From: Jaminaea rosea
Lineage: Eukaryota > Basidiomycota > Exobasidiomycetes > Microstromatales
DNA: 64,000 bases
Direction of reading: 5' to 3'
NCBI RefSeq assembly: GCF_003144245.1
Contig: NW_020289994.1
Coordinates: 62,001 to 126,000, forward strand
Part shown: positions 23,825 through 35,530 of the stretch, piece after piece
How the letters are laid out: every line of letters starts with the position of its first letter
Position numbering within the stretch: position 1 is the first letter of the stretch
The notes under the pieces: generated by a model
What the model saw: only the letters and a program-made list of their open reading frames with translations
The model's database searches: none
Told to the model about the DNA's origin: nothing
Position numbers and translations under genes: made by a program

Positions 23825-25939
23825 GCTTGTGGGGGTGATTATGATGGCGTGTGGTGGCAAGGACAGATGGAACGGAAAGCGGGAACTGGAGGGTGGGATG
23901 GGTGGAGTCGGGCTCTCGTCTAGCCGGGCACGCTTAGTCATCCTCTCCAACCGGTGGCCGCGCTCAGAGAAGTGAGGACCGATACGGGGGGAACTGGCCT
24001 TGTCGAGACGCGTAAGTGGGAAGCGCCATCTCAACAATGATCGACAAGCATCAATGATTCAGCAGCCTCGTGCCAGTCTCTTCGCTCCCTCGTCTTCTGT
24101 TCACTCTACCCTGTGCCCTCGCCATCCATTTCGTGACGACGTAGTGCGTTCGCGCAGCTCTGTGTAACCGGATGGGGTCACAGAGGTTGTCACTGGCCAT
24201 CATTGAAAGATCGCTTGAGCTCCACCGACAAGGTCGAGTCGTAGTAGCTCCCATCGTCTTTGTTGCTGCGAAGACCGCCCGTCGATGGTCGCGACAAGCG
24301 AGGGAGCGCCCTGCTCTCATCCGTCCGCCTGCCGCTGCACTCGCTCGCATCATCGGTCCAGGGCGGATCATTGGTCATGGTGGCCATAGCGAGCCGCACC
24401 TCGGTGCCTGCTCGCTGCTCGACGATAGGGGGTCAGCTTCTACCTTTCTCGTCAATGTCAGGCACGAGAGTGCGGACCTCATCTTCCCTGTGCGAGGCAG
24501 CGTGGGCTGGCAGCCCCCTCGTCGCGCCCTATTGCTCTCGCGTCGCCGTGCTCAGCATCTTTCCAATCTATCCATCACTCCCCTCATCGCCTCCGTCACC
24601 CTCACCACTCCTCCTACTCCGTCTCCCATTTTCTCTCCCTCCTTATCGCCATACCCTTCAGCGGCACAGCCCGTACCCACCACTTCTCTCCCCTCGCGCC
24701 CTCCACCAGCGTCCTACTCCGTCGTCGCTCTTCGCCTCATCACCTTCGCACAAGGCGCTTGGCCCACGCCACCCATTTGTCGTGCCTGCGCAGACTGACA
24801 CGCCCTCTCGGTGAGTGCTCAGCCTCATGATGGAATGTCAGATGCTCCTCAGCTCATGCGCACACCCGTTCCTCTCGCGGCCAGCACTGTGTCGGAGACT
24901 CGTAGCTCTTCTAATGCGCAGACCGATCGTCAAGACTGGACATAGGCCCGAAAGACTGATCGAATCATTCAATGGCTATGGCTACGTGGTCAAGAAGCGG
25001 CTCATTTAGCTTGTGAATCCCGTCGATTCAAAGTGATAGATCAAAGCGAGGCAGCTGAAAGAGACACAGACTCGAGCTCAAGAAACCAGATACTGTAGGC
25101 GCAAAGAAGGGTCTGAGCGCCGGCTAGTCCCGCCCAGCCAAAGCTCTACAGCTCAAAGGTCCCGTCTAGTCATCAGTCAGCAGTCAACACCATCCACTTG
25201 CGGGAAAATCCTCAGAGCTCTAGCTATCGTGGCCGGTGGAGACACATGGCGCAGCACCGACTTCACGGCCTCGGGGAACTGGATGGGGATCGGATCGCCC
25301 GGTCATTGTCAGCTACGAGGATCTTCCTCGTCCCGATGAAGGCCCCGGTCGTACCACTCCCCTCACGATCCGCCATAGAATCGAGGTACCCTTCAAAGAC
25401 ACGCCGGCGGAGGGAGAAGAGCTCGACTCAGCACGACGAGGCATCGAAGTCTGAGCCACGGAGGAAGTGAGTGCACCATTACTGAGTTTCGATCATCTCC
25501 CGCTCTGCCATTCACACATGTCACACTTTGCTCCCACCGCACCTTGACCAGAGCGCTTGCCGACGACAGCGCACCCCGCGACGGCCCGTCCCGCGCAGAA
25601 CGTCAATACCGATACAGCAAGAGGCCCGCAAACGATCCCGATCGAGCAGCTGGGGCTCTAGCCTCGGCGCCTCGCGCTCAGCCGGCTGTCTCGTCTCTCG
25701 CTTCTGCCTCCGAGAGTAGCTCCCTTACAGCCCGTCCCTCATCTTCAAGCAGATCAACACTACATGTTCCGATTCAGATCAGCTTGAGGTTCGAGCATGC
25801 CTGTCTGAGGATAGAGATCGGCTCTGCGACCGGCTCCCTTGATACTCTGCGCGCTCGGCCTAGCCCACCATCAACGGTGAAGAACGCTCGAGACCTCTGC
25901 AGAGAGCGATACGGAGGACCCCGCGCTCTTGCTGCCTCG
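23825..25939. other. 2.1-kb stretch without a supported gene
   Basis: Between SDHAF4 and the proposed ATG of the orphan 675-aa gene I find no family-like frame. The frames at 24172-24814 are Pro/Ser/Arg-rich and overlap each other. One copy of the dispersed repeat lies at 25019-25146. A good donor (GTGAGTGC at 25468-25475) and an acceptor at about 25550-25553 suggest that transcribed exons of the orphan gene may begin as early as about 25.2 kb, with an open frame continuing from 25554 into its first called exon. Confidence 0.35.
25019..25146 (+). repeat. Dispersed repeat copy R3
   Basis: One of three diverged copies of a roughly 130-bp unit; the others are at 52945-53084 and 58843-58976 in the opposite orientation. 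Two cores are near-identical in all three: GAGACACAGACTCGAG here at 25061-25076, and the GTCTGAGCGC core at 25109-25123. Spacing between the cores is within a few bases in all copies. Stops interrupt the frames, so the unit is not a conserved protein domain. Confidence 0.7.
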
Positions 25940-28452
25940 ATGGCCTCATACGTCAACGAGCAACTTCTGCAGCGCCGCGCCAACTACCTGGACGTCGAAG
26001 AAAATGAGCGCATCAAACCCTTGCAGAAGCACCTCGACGACAAGGCCATCTCGCTCCGTATTCCCCTCGTCGGCCTCCCCGACGTCATCCTCGCTCGAGT
26101 CACTACCATGAACTGCTCCTCGTGGGTCCTCAGCAGCGAAGAGGTCAAGAGCGTCGTGCCGGCTCTGCCGACCGGCGGCCCGCTACCAGACGCAGCTCTG
26201 GCAAAGAGGCTGGGCGCAGACCCGCGGGAGGTGCGAGTATCCATCGTCAACGGGTTCCGCTGAACATGCCAGCTGGCCGACATCAGCGTCAGCTTGGCTG
26301 CTCGACCTCGCCCGGGCGCTCTGAGCCGCCTCTCGTCGTGGACTGCCATGGGTGCCGACGCCGAGATGGATCAAGACTGGTCAGAGCTGGCAGACGGCAC
26401 CGCCTCCCACTACACCCTTCGTCTGTCGAGAGGCTCGGAGTTGCAGAGTGGTGGGCGCACCTACGGCTCGGTCTTCGGTCTCTCAATGCGACCACTCGGA
26501 AGATCTGCGGAGGAGCACGACGAGCTTCGCACGCTCGTCCACGGTAGCTTCGCCATGGCCGCCTTGCGAGAGCTCGTCTTCATGCAGCTCCTGGAGGGAA
26601 AGGGCGAGCATGCCGTACGAGAGTGGCTGCGCGACCGTCATTGAGGACTACGGTCTTCCCTCGCTGCTCCCTACAGTGACCAGCAACGCGCACATGAAGC
26701 CCGGGGAGATTCACTGGGGCCTAGAGTTCCGTCACAGCAAGGCGGCTACGCTGCGCGTCGGAGCGACGAGTGAGGGCAACGCGATGCAGTTGGCGCGGCT
26801 TTCAATTCTCTGGGCACGGACGGCGCAAAGGGAGCTCGGAGATGATGCCCTCCTATCTAGAACAAGTGCCTACGCCGTCGCACACGTGAAGGGCCTCAAG
26901 CTCGAGTCACTTCGACTCTTCCTCAAGGATCACGACGTCGAGGCCTTTGAGATCGCCCCCGGAATCTTCTCGCGCCAGCAGCTTCTCCGTAGAGCAAGCG
27001 CGTTCTGGATGCAGCAGGGCGACGACTACGTGTGCCACGCATCGCCCCAGCTGCACGCAGCAACCTTCGTCTTCGCAGAGGCCGGCATTCGGGAGCAGTA
27101 GTGCAACGAGCACGCAGCTCGTGCCGGCTTCATCACGAGGGCCCGTTAGCAATTGGACAGCGAGCACGCTGACGAGAGGCGAGCTAGGGCGATTGTCAAG
27201 AGCGACGGGCAGACCGAGGTGGTCAACGCCTCGCCCGGCGCACTCGTGGAGGGGGCAAAGAGCCTACCACGCCGGCTACTGCGCTGCAACCTGTGGGGCG
27301 ACTGGCCTTTCGAGGACATCAAGAAGATCCTCACCTCGCAGCTGCCTCGCGAGGAGGCCGTCGACCAGCTGGCCAAGCTGATTTCTGGGCTTCAAGCATG
27401 CCACACCCGTCCAGAGGCAACGCCGACCAGCATCGTGCCTCCGCTCCACGTCGACATCAACGCCATCCTCAACGGCAACTGTGCGTCCATCGACCTGACT
27501 CGCCAGTTCGCCGACGACGTGGGGGGAGACGGGACTGTCCTTCGTCACTCTGCCAGCAGCTACACGCTTCTCGATCGAGCCCACCAGATTGCCAAGCAGA
27601 GCAGGCCCATGCTAGACATCCTCGCGTGGGAGGCAGCCGTGGCGTTACAAGCTACTCTTCCGGTGGCCGGGAAAGAGCCTCTCCTCCGCGATCTCGGTCA
27701 CCTCCTGGTCGCATGCCGGCCTGTCTGCGAGGCCTACTGCTCCGCCTCGTCTGGCACCGTTGTACTTGATTCCTCACTCTTCGCCTTCTCGCGTGGCATC
27801 AACCTCCTGGCCATGGCACAGAAGACTTGGCGTTGCTTTAGGTAGCGAAGGAGCTCAGCAGAGACAGCCATAGAAGTAGCGCCACGACGTCAGCCAGGTG
27901 AGCACCGAGGAGAGAGTCGAGGCAAGCAGAGCATGGCCATGCTGACCGCGGCATTCGCCCACACTGCTTTGATGCACGCAGGCGTTCAGCTGCAATATCG
28001 TATCAAGAGTCATCAGAGGGCGAGCGTCCGCGTAGCGACGACGCCTTCAATCCCGGCTCGCGAGAAAAACAAGCGGCGAGTGCGTGTTGCTCGGCGTCGT
28101 CGTGCGCTGTCACGCCACCTACTCACCGCCTTCTGCCCTCCCTACCTCTCTTGCTCACAGGCCCGCCGACGAGTCTCTGCTATACGTCGGCAGCAAGCCG
28201 AGGTCGATCATGGAGGCACAGATTGGACGGCAGGACGAGATGGTGGGAGACCTCATCCGTTTGCTGCAGCAAAAGGAGCTGCTTCCCATCAGCGACGCCG
28301 CAATCGGCAAGATTCTCCCACGTCCTCAGCCTTTGAGCGAGATTCGACAGAGCCTAATTAAGCACAGCGGGATGACACAGATGGAGAAGGAGGGCGTGCG
28401 CACCTTTTCCGGCGGCCTTGATCATGAGGAAGAGCTCGCAGAGGAGACCTAA
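25940..28452 (+). CDS. Orphan multi-exon gene, 675 aa, unknown function
   Basis: I do not recognise the protein. Its open frame jumps four times, and each jump coincides with a plausible short intron. My model is 25940-26230, 26273-26622, 26684-27097, 27161-27841 and 28161-28452, which sums to 2028 nt with all phases closing; introns are 42, 61, 63 and 319 nt. Typical phrases are MASYVNEQLLQRRANYLDVE near the start, WGLEFRHSKAATLRVGATSE in the middle, LRCNLWGDWPFEDIKKIL later, and a helical, acidic end (LIRLLQQKELLPISD). No signal peptide or membrane segment is evident, and there is little low complexity, unlike other unknowns here. The frame is open upstream to 25554, so the true start may be earlier. 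The last exon could instead be a separate small gene. Confidence 0.5.
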
Positions 28453-29162
28453 GCCTGGGAGGTGATACTGACTCATGTCCCCGCACACGACTTTGCGGAC
28501 TAGTCGAGGGAGAGTGATGGTAGCGAGCTCACGTCGTGCTAGGGGCTCGATCACTGCGAGCGACGCCGTGACGATGATCGAGAGGAAAGCGAGTGAGCGG
28601 CGTGAGATGACAGGAGTCCGCAGCGACGGGGCGATGCTCATGGTCCAGAGGCTCCAGAGGCAAGGTGCGAAAGGGGCAGAGCCCAACGACGATCAAGAAG
28701 CGTCCTTGCTACTACCATCTCTGCTAGCCATCTCCCTATTCTCAAATGCATATCCAGTCGTGCGTGCCTCGAGGTCAAGGCGATGACTGACTACTGCTGC
28801 TACGCCGCCCGCTTAGCCTCCGCGTGTTCTGCTCATCTTCCCGCCTGTGTAGTCGTTGTGCTGCACGTCAGTAGGAGAATCATCGATGTTTCTCGCACCA
28901 AGGCAAGGGACTGGGCGTACTGGTTGGGCTGAGCCTATGTGCTCACAACCCATTGATGGGCGCGAAAGGGGCCATGAACGAAGTGGTAGTCGATGGTCGC
29001 TGAGATTGAGTGAGAGATGAAGAAAATACAAAGCTGACGTGGCCGAGGCGAGACCTCAACGCTGAGGCGATGAAGAGGGGTTGGCGTGCCCCTCATGCGC
29101 TCAGTGGCTACCACGCCCCGCCATTGGAATGACGCCGTCATCCGCTACGGTGGTCCGCCAAT
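28453..29162. other. Intergenic, no gene seen
   Basis: About 700 bp between the convergent orphan gene and RPS11. A 103-codon frame at 28475-28786 has no family likeness and is probably chance. Confidence 0.45.
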
Positions 29163-30146
29163 CTAGAAGCGACCGAACTGCTTAGCGGCCTTCTCGGCAC
29201 GCTTGTTGACCTGGTGGTCAATGACGTTGAAGCGGATCGTCTTGGAGAGGGGACGGCATTGGCCTGCGGGTGGGTGAGAGGTGGGACGAGAGGGAGAGGT
29301 CAGTAGGCTGTATGCGTGGGGCGGGCGGAGCGAATCTGCCTCAATGGCTCCCTCCTCCCTTGCTCCTCTCCCTGCAATGATGACCCTGCCCTCCTCGCAT
29401 TGACAGCAGTGATGCAGCCCTGCTAGACTTTCCCAATCCCATGCGCCCACCTCGTTCATCCTCCATGTCGCCGCCGACCTGCCAACCTCTCGTCCTTTGC
29501 TCCTCTCTCCCCGCCTCCCTGCCCATCCCACTCAATCATGCTACGTCCTGATTACCCTGAGCGCACGTCTTGATACTCACCAACAGTGACCTCATCTCCA
29601 ACGGAAACACGGAAAGCCGGCGAGCAGTGGGCGACGAGGTTCTTGTGGCGGCGCTCGTAACGGTTGTACTTCGGCACAAAGTGCAGGTACTCTCGGCGGA
29701 TCACAATGGTACGAGTCATCTTCGTCGAGATAACCCTTCCCGTCAAGATACGACCACGGATGGCAACCTGTTTAAAAAAAAGGGGGTTGTATGTTACCAG
29801 TCAGCTCCGAGAAGGAGGGGAGTAGCCGCCTTGAAGTCACGCAGCCTACAACTCACGTTTCCGGTCCAGGGGCACTTCTTGTCGACGTAGTTGCCGTTGA
29901 TGGCAGCAGAGGGGGTCTTGATGCCGAGACCGACATCCTTGTACCAACGCCTCTCGCGGGTGGCCTTGCGGAGGGCCTTGGCGTTGAGGAAGATGGGCTG
30001 CTTCTGGTACGCCTTCCTGCAAGAGTGAGCGGCAAGGGAGGACAGCGTGGTTAGTGGGACTGAGAGCGAGAAGATGATAATGATGGCAACGCCGCGCAGC
30101 GCGGTACGCACTCAGACTGGACGGTAAGCTCGACTTGGCCGCTCAT
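29163..30146 (-). CDS. RPS11: 40S ribosomal protein S11 (uS17)
   Basis: uS17 is an OB-fold protein of the small ribosomal subunit body that binds 18S rRNA early in assembly. Four exons: 30146-30112, 30016-29857, 29767-29581 and 29263-29163, closing to 160 aa, the family size. Sequence starts [19 protein letters not shown] and contains [20 protein letters not shown], the conserved [57 protein letters not shown], and [11 protein letters not shown]. Its divergent partner is RPS12, so the two 40S genes share one intergenic promoter region. Confidence 0.98.
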
Positions 30147-30524
30147 GATGATGGAGGATATGGGGAGGGGACGGAGGTGAGAGGTGCGAATTCGAGGTTG
30201 CTAGTCGTCAGAGGAACGTCCGCGCGAAGATTGGCAGGGCGGGCGGGCGGGCGGAGCGCCTGTGCCTCGCTCGCTCTCCCTCGCATGGCTCGACGGGGCG
30301 GGCAGAGAGGCTCGCACCTCGAGTCGAGCGTCGACGTCGGAACCGCAAGCCAGACAAAAGAATTGGCCAAGTCACGTGCACAATAGGACGGAAGATCGAG
30401 TGCATCGAGTGCAGCAAGCCGACGAGTTGGCGCCCGCCGACCGTCGAAGCGCTCACTTCTCACCATCACCCAATTGCTAGCTGAGACGAACCACCCGACC
30501 GTCTAAGAAGCTCTTATCATCATC
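30147..30524. promoter_or_regulatory. Shared bidirectional promoter of RPS11 and RPS12
   Basis: 378 bp between divergent start codons of two 40S protein genes. It contains a run of GGGC repeats (about 30237-30255), a palindromic CACGTG E-box at 30373-30378 about 150 bp before the RPS12 ATG, and a CTCGAGTCGAG segment near 30320. CACGTG is the site of Cbf1-type factors that bind ribosomal-protein promoters in some fungi; its role here is inference. Confidence 0.55.
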
Positions 30525-31041
30525 ATGTCTGACACCGAGGAAGTTCCCCAGGAGATCCCCCAGGAGGAGGTCGCCGCCGAGGCCACTGAGGGTGAGCAGC
30601 GAGCGGCGCAGCATAGAGCCAATGGATCACCAATCTGACTTGTCTTTCCCCCGTGCAGCCGCCGCTCCCAAGGGCAAGATGTCCATCGAGGAGGCCCTCC
30701 AGGAGGTCCTCAAGAAGTCGCTCATCCACGACGGTCTCGCCCGTGGTCTCCGCGAGTGCTCCAAGGCCCTGGACCGTCGTCAGGCTCACCTCTGTGTCCT
30801 CGTCGAGACGTGCTCCGAGCAGGAGTACATCAAGCTCATCGAGGCACTCTGCAACGAGCACAAGATTGACCTCCTCAAGGTCTCTGACCCCAAGACTTTG
30901 GGCACTTGGGCCGGTCTCTGCAAGATTGACAGGGAGGGCAACCCGAGGAAGGTCGTTGGATGCTCCTGCGTCGTCGTTCGCGACTATGGAGAGGAGTCCG
31001 AGGGTCTCAATGTGCTCCTCGAGTACTTCAAGTCGCGTTAA
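30525..31041 (+). CDS. RPS12: 40S ribosomal protein S12 (eS12)
   Basis: eS12 is a eukaryote/archaea-specific protein of the 40S beak, with an L7Ae-like fold. Two exons, 30525-30591 and 30659-31041, close to 149 aa. The N-terminus is acidic ([20 protein letters not shown]), followed by [60 protein letters not shown] and [15 protein letters not shown]. The intron sits just after the acidic leader, a usual position in fungi. Confidence 0.98.
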
Positions 31042-31662
31042 GCCCTTCCCGGGGATGTAGAGGGGTCAAAGCGATGATGGGGATCCAATAGGAGCTCGTT
31101 CTATCTTGTCCTACTAGGTGAGCATCAGAGTAAGGATCGAGAAGTGCCCGATGATGGGGGAGACGGGGGGGCGGGGGCAATCTGGGCGCGCCGCACTCTT
31201 CTCGTGGGAGCGATGAGACAAAGGACTCCCTCTTCGAGATTCTGCTATCCTCTAGCAGAGAAAGACGGACAACCTCCAATCCGGAATCATTATTATCGTC
31301 TGACCCTCAGAGATGCGAGAGGGCGCGGCGAGGATGGGCGGGAGGAGGTGGAAGGCACAACGCGAACACGACGTGTGAGCAGACGTGCTGACCCAGTATC
31401 CTGCACGCTTCCTCCCCTTCATTCAGCTTCATCACTTCCCTCTCGACTCGACACGACTCCTCCTTCCTACCATCCAACACTACCAAAACGATGGGCACAG
31501 CCAGACAAGTGTGGCATAGCAATCACGAGTCGCTTCCCATCCACATCTTCTCGCGTGATCTCGTGTCGTGTGCGTCCATCGCGTGCGTGTGACCGGCTGA
31601 TGGCGTGTATCAATTGACTGGCATCGCTCTATCTCTCCGCCATCTCTCTCCCTCACCCGCAG
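31042..31662. other. Convergent 3' intergenic region RPS12 / DCN1
   Basis: About 620 bp between two stop codons. It must hold the 3' UTRs; the CT-rich part at 31630-31660 lies next to the DCN1 stop. No gene seen. Confidence 0.5.
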
Positions 31663-32796
31663 CTACGACTCATCCATCCCCTCCTCTCCCTTCCCCTCCC
31701 TCGCCCACGTAACAAACCCATCGATGATACTCGGCCAAGCTCCATCGAAGTCGTGTCCTTCGAACAACTTCTCGCCCTCCGCAACTCCATCCCCATCCCC
31801 AGCTCCCGCATCACTGACCTCCTTGACGAACTCGAGGAACAAGCTCCACGTATCCTTACTGACCGCCCGCCCGTTCGTCGTGGCGTTGAGGTATGACTTC
31901 CAGAGGTCGAGATGACGCTGTGTGAAGTTGCCGCCCTGCGTTGTAAAGGAGGGGCATGAGGGGATGAGAAGATCCCAGCAGGCCAGGGCCGTTTCGAGGG
32001 CTGCGTGCAGGGGCGTAAAGTACGTCAGCAGGCTGAGCTGGATTGAGGCAACGCTGTGGCGCGGCACTCACGCAAGCTCTTTTGCCCCTCGGGCTTAGCA
32101 AAAGCGTACGTGTAGTCATACGTCCTCTTGAATAATCCCGCACTGCCATTCGCCCCCAATTCGCCCTTGACCTCTCCATCTCTCAGCAGCTCCTCCTTCA
32201 ACCCCTTCAACGCCTTCTGCTGTCCACTAATCGTATCGCACGCCTTGGTCCCATCCGCCAGGGTTCTCCATCCTGCAATGAATTTGTCTCGTGTGAAGCG
32301 GCCCATGGTGGGCGATTGGAGGTAGAAGGAAAGAGGAAGAAGGACGACGTCCTCCAGGGAGATGGAGAGCTCCTCGCAGTAGGACATTGTACCTTCTATG
32401 GTAATGTCGTGAGCAGCATCGTCTTCGTCGCTGTGGCGGTCGAATATCTCGCCGAGTTTCCTGCGGAGAGGGCAAGCGAGTCGTAGCGGTCAGCCTCCCT
32501 CGCCTTCACGTAGCATATAAGCGCCCTCCCCCCGTTCTCCGCACTCACTTCTCACTCTCCTTGCGGACGGCCGCACTCGATGCTCCACTCCCACTCGCTC
32601 CTCCCGCCCCTTTCTGCGCTGCACCGTCCTTGAAGAAGAGGTCGACTGCCTGCTGCACATGGTAGTTTGCCTGCTTCATCAGACGAGTGGCGTCCGCCTG
32701 CGTGGCATTTGTGATGGAGCGAAATTGCTTTACCGCAGACTCGCGGGTAGCTTTGCTGGACTGTGCGTGCGTGCGTGCGTGCGGGCGGGCGGGCAT
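31663..32796 (-). CDS. DCN1: Cullin neddylation ligase DCN1
   Basis: Dcn1 is the E3 that brings Ubc12~NEDD8 to cullins. Three exons, 32796-32549, 32460-32072 and 32000-31663, close to 324 aa from the ATG at 32796. N-terminal UBA-like domain: SSKATRESAVKQFRSITNAT, LMKQANYHVQQAVDLFF. Then the PONY domain: KKLGEIFDRHSDEDD, IEGTMSYCEELSISLEDVV, GRFTRDKFIAGW, KSLPLETALACWDLLIP, and the terminal WPSIIDGFVTWARE, matching the Asp/hydrophobic pocket that meets the cullin. The start is the weak point. CACAG just before SSKATRE looks like a true acceptor, so a separate short first exon upstream (to about 33180) is likely, and the MPARPHARTHAQ leader may be intron. Confidence 0.9.
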
Positions 32797-33198
32797 TATG
32801 GTCAGTACGAGTCGCAGATCAGAAAGAATCCGAGATGGGGGAGATGCACACCATTGCGGGCCGGTCCTCCTGCCAGGCAGTCTTGATGGTGGTTGGGAAG
32901 GAAAGAGGGCTACCACGTATCCGCCTCGTCGCCCTTGACGCTCGCTCATCTCCGTCCGCCTCCCGCCTCCCGCGTCTCCGTCCGCTGCTCGACCCGCGCC
33001 TCTGCCTGGAAATCGCTGGGTCTGTGCGGCGGCTGAGACGACTCGATCGTCTTGGTCCGGCCATCTCTGGCCGCCTTGACCCAGCAACCACCTCATCAAG
33101 AGCCGCCTTTGCGAGAGGCTGACCTTCGCAGTCTTACAAGGCTGAGCTGAGCAGATCCAGGTTGCCTTCTTGACCAACACCACAGCCCACTCGAGCGC
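32797..33198. promoter_or_regulatory. Divergent intergenic region DCN1 / aminopeptidase P
   Basis: About 400 bp between the called starts. It opens with GTGC/GGGC tandem tetranucleotides at 32764-32793 and probably includes the real first exon of DCN1 on the minus strand. The frame here is open on the minus strand but Arg-rich and unconvincing. Confidence 0.4.
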
Positions 33199-35406
33199 AT
33201 GAGATTGCCCAGCATGCTCGACTGTTTCCCCTTTCTACGTTGCAACCGCGCCCAGGAGACGGCGTCGGACGCCTCGTCCATTACGCTTTGCACAGATGCA
33301 AGCAATGAAAAGGCCAGCAAGCACGGCATAGAGCCGCCTACCGCCAACACCTCAACCGCCGTGAAGCCTGTGCCCACGGGCGATCGCCTAGCCTCCCTCC
33401 GTCGCCGCATGGCCGACCAGGGGGTGGACCTCTACATCATCACCTCGCAAGACGCTCACGGCTCTGAATACACTGCTCCACGCGACCAGCTGCGCGCTTT
33501 CATCTCCGGCTTCACCGGCTCGGCGGGTACAGTCCTCGTCTCTCAGTCGTTCGCCGGGCTGTGGGTCGACGGACGATACCACGTGCAGGCCGACCAACAG
33601 ACGGAGCGCGAGTACTGGACTGTCTTCAAGCTGGGAACGGAGGGTGTGCTGGGGTGGGAAGAGTGGATCAAGAGCAAAGCGCACGAGAAGGTGGGGATGG
33701 ATAGTATCAAGCTGGGAGGGGATGCTCGCCTGCTGCCGTACACGACCGTGCAGGGGTTGCTCGAAGGTTCGGGCGAGGGGCACGAGCTAGTGGCTGCATT
33801 CGAGGAGCACAGCCTCGTCACAGACGTGTGGATGGAGGACTTCCCCACGCTTTATCCTCCAAAGCCAAAGACGAAGGTGCACGAGCACGAAGTGCGATTT
33901 GCTGGCCTCGAGGCGGACAAAAAGATTGAGAAGTTGGTGCGCTTCTCGAGGGGAGAGGAGGCGGACAAGCTGGTCGATACCACGGAGCATGAAAAAGCGG
34001 CTGAGAAGACCAAGCGCCGTGCCGAGCACTACGTTGTCGACCAACTGGACGAGGTGGCTTGGCTCCTCAACTTGCGTGCCAGCCCGCCTGGGATCCCTAA
34101 TAACCCCGTCTTCCCTGCGTACGTAGTCGTATCCGACGCAGAGGGCGATCGTGACGAGGCCAAGACGGCGCCCACGGTCACCCTCTTCACCTCGCTTGAC
34201 CTCGTACCTGAGGGTTCCGACGTTCATCACTACCTCATCAAGACGCTCGGCCTCACCGTACGCGGCTACAACGAGGTGTGGCAACACCTCCGCACACTCC
34301 CCGGCACCGGCCGCGTGATCCTCTCCGAGAAGGCCTCGTACGCCCTCATCGCGGCGGTCACGATGGACCGCTCCAGCATTCTCGGCCCCTCTGCCTCCCC
34401 ACTCGCCTTGTGGAAGTCCTGCAAGAATGCCACCGAGCTAACAGGCATGCGCAACGCCTATCGTCGTGACGGTCTAGCCTGGGCTCGCTGGGCCTCCTGG
34501 CTCGAGGACCAAATGGTCAACCGCAAAGCCCACATCGACGAACACGGCGCCGTCCTTGCCCTTGAGGCCGAACGTCGCAAGCTAGACCTCTACGCCGGCT
34601 TTGAAGCGTACGATGCCATTGCTGGGACGGGGGAGAAGGCTGCTTCTCCCCACTATGAGACTCCCGAGGTGGGAAGTGCTAGGATTGATCGCAAGACGCC
34701 CTTCTTGATGGACTCGGGTGGGCAATACCTGGATGGAACCATCGATACGACGAGGACCGTGCATTTCGGCAAGCCTACACGCGAGCAGAAGAGAGCATAC
34801 ACGCGAGTGCTGCAGGGTCACATTGCGCTGGATAGCGTTATGTTCCCCACGGGCAAGACGACGGGGAGCACACTGGATGTCCTTGCGAGGAGGCCGCTCT
34901 GGTCTGATGGCAAGGACTATCTGCATGGCACGTGAGTACGCCCGCCGCCAGCTCACCAGGCAGGCAGGAAATCTGACCCTTCTTCTCCCTTCTCGCACAG
35001 TGGTCACGGCATCGGCGCTTTCCTCAACGTGCACGAGCTCTTCGTCACCTTCTCCTCCTCCGCCGCATCCGGCGCCTCTGCCCCCTCCGCACCCATTCTC
35101 CGCCCCGGCATGTGCCTGAGCAACGAGCCTGGCTACTATCTTGTCGACAATGGCAAGGGTTTTGGGGTGAGGATCGAGAGCATCCTCGCTGTAGTCCCTG
35201 CAAAGGTGGGTGGAAAGGAGAGCAGCGAGTGGTTGCGCTTCGAGCGGTTGACTAGGGTGCCGATTGAGCGCAAGATGGTCGATTTTGGGTTGTTGACGCA
35301 GCAGGAGAAGAAGTGGCTCCAGGAGCATAACGATCAGTGCAGGCGCGAGTTGAAGGAGGGGCTGAAGTATGACAAGAGGGCACTGAAGTGGCTCAAGAGG
35401 CAGTAG
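33199..35406 (+). CDS. Xaa-Pro aminopeptidase (aminopeptidase P, M24B)
   Basis: A cytosolic metallopeptidase of the pita-bread fold that releases an N-terminal residue before proline. Two exons, 33199-34931 and 35001-35406, close to 712 aa. The domain order is that of the three-domain eukaryotic type. N-terminal domain: DLYIITSQDAHGSEYTAPRD, FISGFTGSAGT, LWVDGRYHVQAD. Middle domain: VDQLDEVAWLLNLRASP. Catalytic domain ligands: two Asp in MDSGGQYLDGTIDTTRT, His in GHGIGAFLNVHE (the intron splits it), Glu in SNEPGYY and Glu in VRIESILAV. It is about 90 residues longer than XPNPEP1, mostly through an N-terminal extension with a Cys/Leu-rich start that may target or may reflect a downstream true start. 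Confidence 0.95.
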
Positions 35407-35530
35407 GTGTGGGCTGCTCACCAAGAGAGCGGTAGGGTGACAAACGTGTTCAAATCTCTCTCTCTGCGTAGTCATCGATTGAAATGCCTCACACGTATCT
35501 ACAAATACACTCAGCCATCTCGCCGCCCGC

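Noticed and set aside
24172-24814. Two overlapping plus-strand frames of 184-208 codons
   Set aside because: Pro/Ser/Leu-rich, mutually overlapping, no recognisable phrases; likely chance in GC-rich DNA.
25940-28452. Reading this block as a frameshifted pseudogene
   Set aside because: Every frame change can be explained by a GT-AG intron and total exon length is divisible by three.
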